Shown piece by piece: positions 58,213-64,000 of a stretch of 64,000 bases of DNA. A model generated the notes under the pieces. It had not been told where the DNA came from. It made no database searches and saw nothing but the letters and a program-made list of their open reading frames with translations. The translations under genes were made by a program, and so were the position numbers. The stretch is from Aquilaria yunnanensis (Eukaryota; Streptophyta; Magnoliopsida; Malvales; Thymelaeaceae), in assembly GCA_039654915.1 (NCBI GenBank), contig CM077594.1:70178393-70242392 (forward strand), in the 5' to 3' direction. Each line of letters begins with the position of its first letter. Positions within the stretch are counted from its first letter, which is position 1.

Positions 58213-59112
58213 ACAAATCTTTGATCATTAACAAAAAAGATACAAGCTTTTCCTTGTCACCTTCCACCAATTTTTTCCCCACTCGGGTACTTCGGCTTGG
58301 GACAAGTTCTATATCCTCTGTTTCTATTTTCTCAAAGTCACTTTTTTCTCCCCCTATTGCCTCTTCAGCGAGTATGCTCTTCTCTTCCAAAGTCTGTGCC
58401 TGAACTTTCATTGGGCTTTGTCTTGCCTTCATAAAGACTTTCCTTACCTCCGCTTGATCAATAAATATCTCTACATCCCTTTCCTTCACTCCGAAGGTGA
58501 CCGTTAGGTACTTCACATCTGGACGAATGTGGAGATTTCCTTGTGTCTGCCTTTCGAGGATGGAATTGTACGAAGAAGGGACATCTATGACAATGAACCT
58601 TGTCATTATGGAGCCAAAGAGTTCTTTCTTGTCCTGGACCGAAGTTCCCCTTAGCATCAAGGGCAGGTTGATCCACCTGAGCACGGGGAGTTCAGACGGA
58701 CCTATATCGAATGTAGGGAAATAACGGGTTTGAGATCACCCTTGGAGATGCCCAAGTTCGGTAACAGGTGGGAGAACAGAACATCGGCATTGGAACCATC
58801 ATCAATGAGCACTCTTTTGACGTCCCAACTCCCTATCCTTGCCATGATTAAGAGGGGGTCATCTTGGGGGAACTTCACTGTAGACCCATCTTTCCAAACA
58901 AGCTTGTTCGCTGGGTTTCCAAATTCCATCATCGAGATTTCCTGGACTTCCCTTTTTCTCTCAGCTAAGGGTATCCCAGTAGTGATTGTCTGGATTACTC
59001 CCGTCGGAGGTGGTGGATGCTTTCTAGGACTTCGGTACCGACAACGGTCAGAATCATAGTACTCATCTACCCCTTTCTTTTCTTCTTCCCTTCTTCCATT
59101 GGGGAATGACAT
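58213..59112 (-). pseudogene. Tat-G protease region
   Basis: 59112-58702: RRSPRKHPPPPTGVIQTITT-type segment, DGSTVKFPQDDPLLIMARIG and VLIDDGSNADVLFSHLLPNL (protease). After a frameshift near 58700, 58684-58187 encodes INLPLMLRGTSVQDKKELFG, SSYNSILERQTQGNLHIRPD, DVKYLTVTFGVKERDVEIFI and LVEGDKEKLVSFLLMIKDLF. Confidence 0.87.
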
Positions 59113-59785
59113 CTGTAGGTATCACTGAAGTTGCCATTGGTTGATCAGAGATTCGATGTACTTTTTCAGCTAGAAGCAGTCCTCAGTGTCGTGCGCATGG
59201 TCTCGTTGGAACTGGTAGAACTTCTTCATGTTCTTCTTGTTTTCTGATGTGGCCACTGGATAGCTGTTCCTTGTCTTTCCATGGCCATGAGTATGTTCAT
59301 CATTGTAGTGTTGAAGGGCATGAACGATATTGGTTTCTTCCCCCTTTGCTTTCGAGGTCTGCCCCCGTATTCGATTAGGTACCGAGGTTGGTGAACTAGA
59401 CCCTCGGTATGATTGTGATCAGACTTCAGCCCTCCCATCCTCAGTTCTTTGGCCGTCATGTGTTGTTCTGCCCATCGATAGAATTCTCCAAGGGTGTTAG
59501 GGGGATCCTTTGAGAACTCGTAAAAGGGTTGTGAATTTCTTCGAAATCCCCTGATCATGTCAAACATTTGGACGGGCATCTTCGCCATCAATCTACTTCC
59601 GATGAACTATTGGGTGAATGCGATGGATAACCCCTAGAAACACGTTATGGTTCCCGGAGCCAGAGAGTTATACCACTAAGTTGCTGGCCCTAAAAATATG
59701 ACTTCGAAGCATTTGCAGGGGTGGCATCATCAGCCCCATAGAACACCATACTGCGCCTATACTTCATCAAGTGAGCTTGGGGGTC
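59113..59785 (-). pseudogene. Tat-G gag, C-terminal part
   Basis: Minus strand after the copia solo LTR: DPQAHLMKYRRSMVFYGADD, then MPVQMFDMIRGFRRNSQPFY, where an in-frame deletion of about 37 codons has removed the DYVERFN segment, FYEFSKDPPNTLGEFYRWAE, QHMTAKELRMGGLKSDHNHT and a decayed zinc-knuckle segment with HAHDTEDCF near 59190. Several stops. Confidence 0.83.
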
Positions 59786-59790
59786 ACTAC

Positions 59791-61193
59791 TGTTAGTGTT
59801 GTGCCCAAAAGGCAATCTTGAGATGATTGTATTTTTGCACATTGAGTCATGATATTTTATTAAGGCATTAATCCAGCAATTATGTTTGTTGTTTTGTTTC
59901 TGCGTAACTTAACAAACATAATTATAACCCTAGAATAAACGTCCCTGGTTTAGTATTATTGTGGAGCAGGTTGCAATAATGCATAACGAGTAGCATATGT
60001 GGAGACTAATATGAGATATGTAGTCTACATATGGGTACAAGTTGGAGAACTTGTGTACTGGACCGACCCACCATGAGAACACTTCATGGATCGTTATATG
60101 AGTGTCATAAGTGATTCTCATAATGATCATGGTATATGTAGTCCTTCAACCTAAAATCATCAAGGTTCCTTACATGTGAGTCACATACTTTGATACTTTC
60201 CTTTGTTGCTTGTAACTGAGTGAACTTGAAGGAGGTCATTGGGTATGTCACATATCATGTGGAGGGATTTGTATGATCGAGATGGGATTTTTCCCTCCTA
60301 TGTAACGGGAGTGACATCTTCGGGCCCCTTGATAGAGTAAGACTTAGAAAAATGCATGGCCATGCTCGGATGAGTTGATATACGATATCAATGTCATCAG
60401 TTTAAGTTGGTCTACTCAGTAATCAAGAAACCTAAGATTGGGCTATACGAGAGTGACACATTCCTGTCTCGTGCTTAGTCTTGATATCTTGGACAAAGGG
60501 ACAATGGCATATATCGGTGATGATCATAAAGGTTGAGTCGAATCATTGACAATCTTGTCACTTGGGTAGCAATGATGTGTTGCTAGACACCGCTCATTGC
60601 TTATGATCATAAATGTGATTTATGATCATTGCCAATGTGATAAGAGCCTATTGGGTCGCACACATAGAGCTATTTGGATCATTAGAGTGCATGGGCTAAT
60701 TATTTGGGTTATGGTTTCACTTTAATTTCGTATTAATAATGGGCCCAAGAGTTGAGCCATTATTAAGCCCGAAATTAAATCCTAATTGGATTACGGCTTT
60801 GAAACCCATTAGGCCTGGAAGTTGAGTCTCACTATAAATACAACTTCTAGTGAGAAATTCCTAGGTCTCCTTACCCTAGCCTCCCAAAAGGACAGCCGCA
60901 CTCTTCTCCTGCAATTCCTTGGAGGACGTAAGCTAGCATTGCGAGCGCAAGAGAAACGCATCTGCCGAGATGTGGTGGAAGTGTGGTGATCCTGAAAGTC
61001 TCGTGTGGATACCATAGAGAGCTTGAACACGTCAATTGTTCAGGTTTTGTGATTCGACTCTACAATTAAGTGAGAGATCTCAACCAAAAATTAGGTATGA
61101 AAATTTTTGAACACCCGGTTTACCCCGTTTCACTTGGATCCTGGAGGGTTTCGGTTAAATTCCGCTGCGCTGTTTGGCTCTCGAAACCCAACA
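59791..61193 (+). mobile_element. Copia solo LTR, complete reference copy (Cop-C type)
   Basis: 1403 bp, TGTTAGTGTTGTGCCC to CGAAACCCAACA, with perfect duplication ACTAC (59786-59790 and 61194-61198). TATA segment ACTATAAATAC at 60831. It carries the near-palindrome ATATGTAGTCTACATAT near 60017-60033. It interrupts gag of Tat-G. Left arm, right arm and Cop-C LTR remnant were measured against it. Confidence 0.95.
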
Positions 61194-61198
61194 ACTAC

Positions 61199-61952
61199 AT
61201 CCATCATATGTTTCCAGGCATGGTACTCGGAAGTCACTCGGCATAGGTGCCTCTACCACTACACGGATAAAGGGTGACTCTTCTCCGGTGAATGTCTCCG
61301 ACAAGTTAGACGAAACAGGCTTCTGGGAAATCTATCTTTCTACCTTCTCCAACCTCTCTAGGTTTTTCTCCATGAGGGTGGTAGCACTGTCTTCTGCTCA
61401 CTGTCTGGTGGTCGCCGGTAATGAAGAGCAATGTCTCATTTTCGGAGAGTAACCTCATCGGCGGGGGGACTGGGACCTACCATACAGAGATAGACTTCGC
61501 CGGCGGGAAGTCCTAGGCTCTTTTGACACCATTTCTACCACGCGATGTCCTCTAGAGGGTACGTTCTCCGTTGAAGACTCATCATGAGAGCCCCCGCTTT
61601 CAGAGCTTTGGCAGGGTAACTTTGGGCTCCTCTCCTACAGGGTGCTAGGAGGAGATGCCTTTCCTCCAGTAGGTGGTTGTGACCACCTTTGGTTGAGCTG
61701 TTGGGTCATTTCAGCCACAAGAGAGCACTCAAAGTCTCGCAGAAAGCTCATCATGACCGTCAAAGGATGTTCATTCTCAGGCAAAGAAGTGTCTACTACA
61801 AGTTGTTCATTCGCTGTTGGAGCTTCCGGTGCGGATTGGTACTTTAGGAGTCCCTTATCATTAGAATGCCAGGTCTCAACAATAGCGACCTGAGAAGGGT
61901 TTCGCACAGACGGCACCAAATGATGCCCGATAGCGTCCTCGTTGTATGACAT
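61199..61952 (-). pseudogene. Tat-G gag, N-terminal part
   Basis: ATG at 61952 on the minus strand inside the LTR; MSYNEDAIGHHLVPSVRNPS spans LTR end and primer site (61918-61901). MSFLRDFECSLVAEMTQQLN matches the other Tat gags. TAG-type stop near 61637; after a frameshift the segment MEKNLERLEKVER and LSETFTGEESPFI leads to AMPSDFRVPCLETYDG at the copia LTR. Confidence 0.87.
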
Positions 61953-62770
61953 GTTGGCCTGGGGGAGAGACGTCCAGTATGAAGGTTCCTGAAACACTCA
62001 GAAGAACAAGGGTTAGGAGCTCCCCGGAACGTGCTTCCGGGGGAGAAGCCTCCGACGCCCAAGTCAGTATTTGTAAGAGTAGTAGTAGTAAGGAACAGAG
62101 AATAGGTAAATAGCAAGAGTTCTGTGTCCTGTGCTTATGAAGGTCCTTCCCAAGTATTTATAGGAGGGTTGAGGGAGGAGGCTGTTTGACATAGCCTGTT
62201 CAGATCATGACACGTGTTCGGTCAGATTTGACTCGTACCCTCAGAGATAGGTATCTCCAGCTTGCAGTAGGCTATTCTAGCCAGACGGCAAGGGGCATGT
62301 ACGAGGTCTCTCTGTTAGAGGCTCCTTAACCATTTTTGTCGTATCTCCATAAGACCCCTTTAGGGCATGAGACCCCTTCGGGCGGAGATTTTCCCCGAGG
62401 GCTATTGGGGATGGCCTTTTGGTAGAGTGGGACACCTTAGGGAGATGTTTTCGTCCGCCGAGGATGGTGGATCAATTTTCCCGAGGTGGGTAGGTTCATA
62501 GATCCGAGGGTGGTCAAAGATAGCTTTTACTGAATTTGGTTATGTTGCCTTGCCAAAGGTGCTATATTAGTGTTTCCTGACCTAGGCTCTCGTCGAGGGT
62601 GGTTTCTAATCAGGAGACCTCGAGGGCCATCAACCTTTGGCTATCAGGCAGGGTTCCTCTGAGCACAGTGAAGGCACCCCTTCTCCGAAGTTGGTTGCAC
62701 GTACCCACCAATGGTAGTGCTCAACAGGCCACTTAGGAGTTCTATAAGGATAATAGCCCTTTGGCTATCA
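61921..62770 (-). repeat. 5' LTR of Tat-G
   Basis: 850 bp. Minus-strand start TGATAGCCAAAGGGCTATTA at 62770, end GGGCATCA at 61921. TATA segment TATAAATA at 62162-62155. U3 holds GAGGGTGGT-like motifs between 62460 and 62610. Followed on the plus strand by AAACC and Cop-F. Confidence 0.94.
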
Positions 62771-63370
62771 AAACCCTTGAGGTACTTAGGGGGAACGAAA
62801 GACTACATGTTGACCTATAAAAGGATTAAGAATCTTGAGCTAGTTGGTTATACTAATTTTGACTATGTCGGCTGCAAAAATGATAGAAAATCCACATCAG
62901 GGTATATTTTCATATTAGTAGGTGGTGCAGTTTCATTGAAAAGTGGCCAACAGGCACTTGTGACCTCTTCTAGGATGCATGCTAAGTACATAGCATGTTT
63001 TGGAGCTTTCACATGGTTGTGAAATCTCATCCTTAAGATGTCTATTGTAGATTCCATTGCTAAGCCCATTCGACTATACTATTATAATCCTGCAACAGTG
63101 CAATTTTGCAAGAATAATAGAAGTATTTATGGGGGCTAAGCATTTGGAAGTCAAATATCTGACTGTTAAGGAGCATGTAAGAAAAGGTTAAGTTGTAATA
63201 GAGCACATTAGGATTGAGTATATGATTACTAATCCTCTAACCAAGGGACTTCACCTTGAAAGTTTTAGGGGCCATGTTACTAATATGGAATTCGTAGAAT
63301 CCTTTGATGCACTCGTAGAAGAGTCATGTGTAATTGCTCTATTACTTTGTTTTCAGTACACATTTGACTT
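62771..63370 (+). pseudogene. Cop-F RNase H and pol C-terminus
   Basis: Picks up Cop-F at the point broken at 44309: LRYLGGTKDYMLTYKRIKNL, GYTNFDYVGCKNDRKSTSGY (copia RNase H with the first Asp changed to Asn in TNFDYVGC), SLKSGQQALVTSSRMHAKYI, then stops, HLEVKYLTVKEHVRKG and ITNPLTKGLHLESFRGHV, the usual copia pol end. Stops and at least one frameshift. Confidence 0.88.
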
Positions 63371-64000
63371 GTAGAATTTTTAAGACATTTTATAATGAAT
63401 GATGTTTTTCAGTCATAAAGTTTCTTCATTATGATATGTTTAGAGTCTTAAGATGAATGTCAATCCTAAATGAAGGTCTGGTGCTTCATTGGTTGTGGCC
63501 TTGTGGTTGTATGTCTTGTGTGACACATAACGGGTCATCTCGAGATGCAAAAAGTTATAAAGACAAACAAGCTCAATAAAGAATGATAAAGGATTTGTCA
63601 AGATCAGTGAGACCAACATGTAAACAACAATGCAATTAGATCATAAAATGAAGATTATTGTCACTTGCCACACCTCGATGTCATGTTCATGTCAATGAGG
63701 TATATTAAAGTGTGTGACCACGGAAGGTCCTGCATTGTTGAGTATTGTAGTTGCTACCATGATCCGCCATTGAGAGCCTTATTAGATGGAATAGTATCTA
63801 GAGTTGTTTCATGACTAATTGTTTTTAAATAATGCACGCATAAAGTTTTTCAATTGTCTTAATCTAGCAAAATATGTTTTGAAAAAAAATAATTGACAAT
63901 TATGATGGCCTTCGGCATCATTGTTGTGCAACATGGTGGACCAAGAGTAGAAACTTCCGGTAGGAGGACGTCAGGATAGAGAACCTCCGATGGTAGAGAG
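63371..64000. other. Region downstream of Cop-F pol, nothing recognised
   Basis: AT-rich. It should contain the polypurine tract and start of the Cop-F 3' LTR, but I cannot place either because the matching 5' LTR is outside the window. GATGGCCTTCGGCATCAT at 63903-63920 is a short imperfect inverted repeat. Confidence 0.4.

Larger units (their letters stand above)
44310..62770 (-). mobile_element. Tat-G, Tat-lineage Ty3/gypsy retrotransposon with five nested insertions
   Basis: Perfect duplication AAACC (44305-44309 and 62771-62775) shows one insertion event into Cop-F. 5' LTR 62770-61921, 3' LTR 47277-44310 (split), gag-pol fragments 61952-56550 on the minus strand, antisense gene on the plus strand from about 48054. 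Integrase and part of the antisense gene are missing at the junction with truncated Tat-I. Nested: copia solo LTR 44935, Tat solo LTR 46083, orphan LTR 48483, Tat-I 51920, copia solo LTR 59791. Confidence 0.92.
40007..63370 (+). mobile_element. Cop-F, old Ty1/copia element (outermost layer), partial
   Basis: Pieces 40007-41254, 41991-44309 and 62771-63370 form one copia gag-pol in order gag, protease, integrase, RT, RNase H. Its 5' LTR is to the left of the window, beyond Tat-E. Its 3' LTR is not recognised. It was hit by Tat-E, by a Tat solo LTR and by Tat-G. It is more decayed than Cop-C. Confidence 0.85.

Noticed and set aside
63371..64000. 3' LTR of Cop-F
   Set aside because: Expected here, but no polypurine tract or LTR start can be recognised without the 5' copy.

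Overview
The window is plant nuclear DNA made entirely of LTR retrotransposons stacked inside one another; I see no host gene, tRNA, rRNA or CRISPR array. Evidence for a plant (probably an angiosperm) is the combination of Ty1/copia elements, a long-LTR Ty3/gypsy element with an initiator-Met-type primer site, and four Ty3/gypsy elements with Tat-lineage features: a TGGCGCC-type primer site, a degenerate first RNase H followed by a second RNase H, and an extra antisense gene between pol and the 3' LTR. I cannot name the species. Element names below are mine.

Layout. Cop-F, an old copia element in + orientation, is the outermost layer: its gag-pol runs 40012-44309 and resumes at 62771-63370. 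Tat-E (+, window start to 40006) sits beside its 5' part, and Tat-G (-, 44310-62770, target duplication AAACC) splits its RT from its RNase H. Tat-E contains Chr-B (gypsy, -, 457-27860) and a 2.5-kb orphan LTR (30672-33157, duplication GGAGA). Chr-B contains Tat-A (+, 10937-24877, duplication CTTTC) and the copia element Cop-C (-, 3949-7965) with a pair of head-to-head copia LTR arms (1600-3948). Tat-A contains a 3.1-kb solo LTR of the Chr-B family (17774-20897). The deepest chain is therefore Cop-F > Tat-E > Chr-B > Tat-A > solo LTR, five layers. Tat-G contains a copia solo LTR (44935-47061, duplication GTATA) that itself holds a Tat solo LTR (46083-46832), a second copy of the orphan LTR (48483-50936, duplication CAGTT), the truncated Tat-I (+, 51920-56549) and another copia solo LTR (59791-61193, duplication ACTAC). 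A Tat solo LTR (41255-41990, duplication TGTTG) lies in Cop-F.

How the parts work. In the Tat elements gag, protease, RT, RNase H and integrase were one continuous reading frame; in Tat-I it is still one frame broken only by stop codons, while Tat-A, -E and -G also carry frameshifts and deletions. gag begins inside the 5' LTR, 32 nt before the LTR end, and reads through the primer-binding site. On the opposite strand, between integrase and the 3' LTR, lies a second gene with its own TATA-box promoter, two well supported small introns and one less certain one, a Transposase_28-like N-terminal region and a coiled-coil C-terminal region. It is visible in Tat-A, Tat-E and Tat-G and is the most interesting coding signal here. 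No element appears able to move by itself: every coding region carries stops, frameshifts, truncations or catalytic-site changes.

Besides whole insertions there are several scar junctions (near 457, 1599, 2775, 6927 and 56549) where element sequence has been lost and unrelated or inverted pieces are fused.
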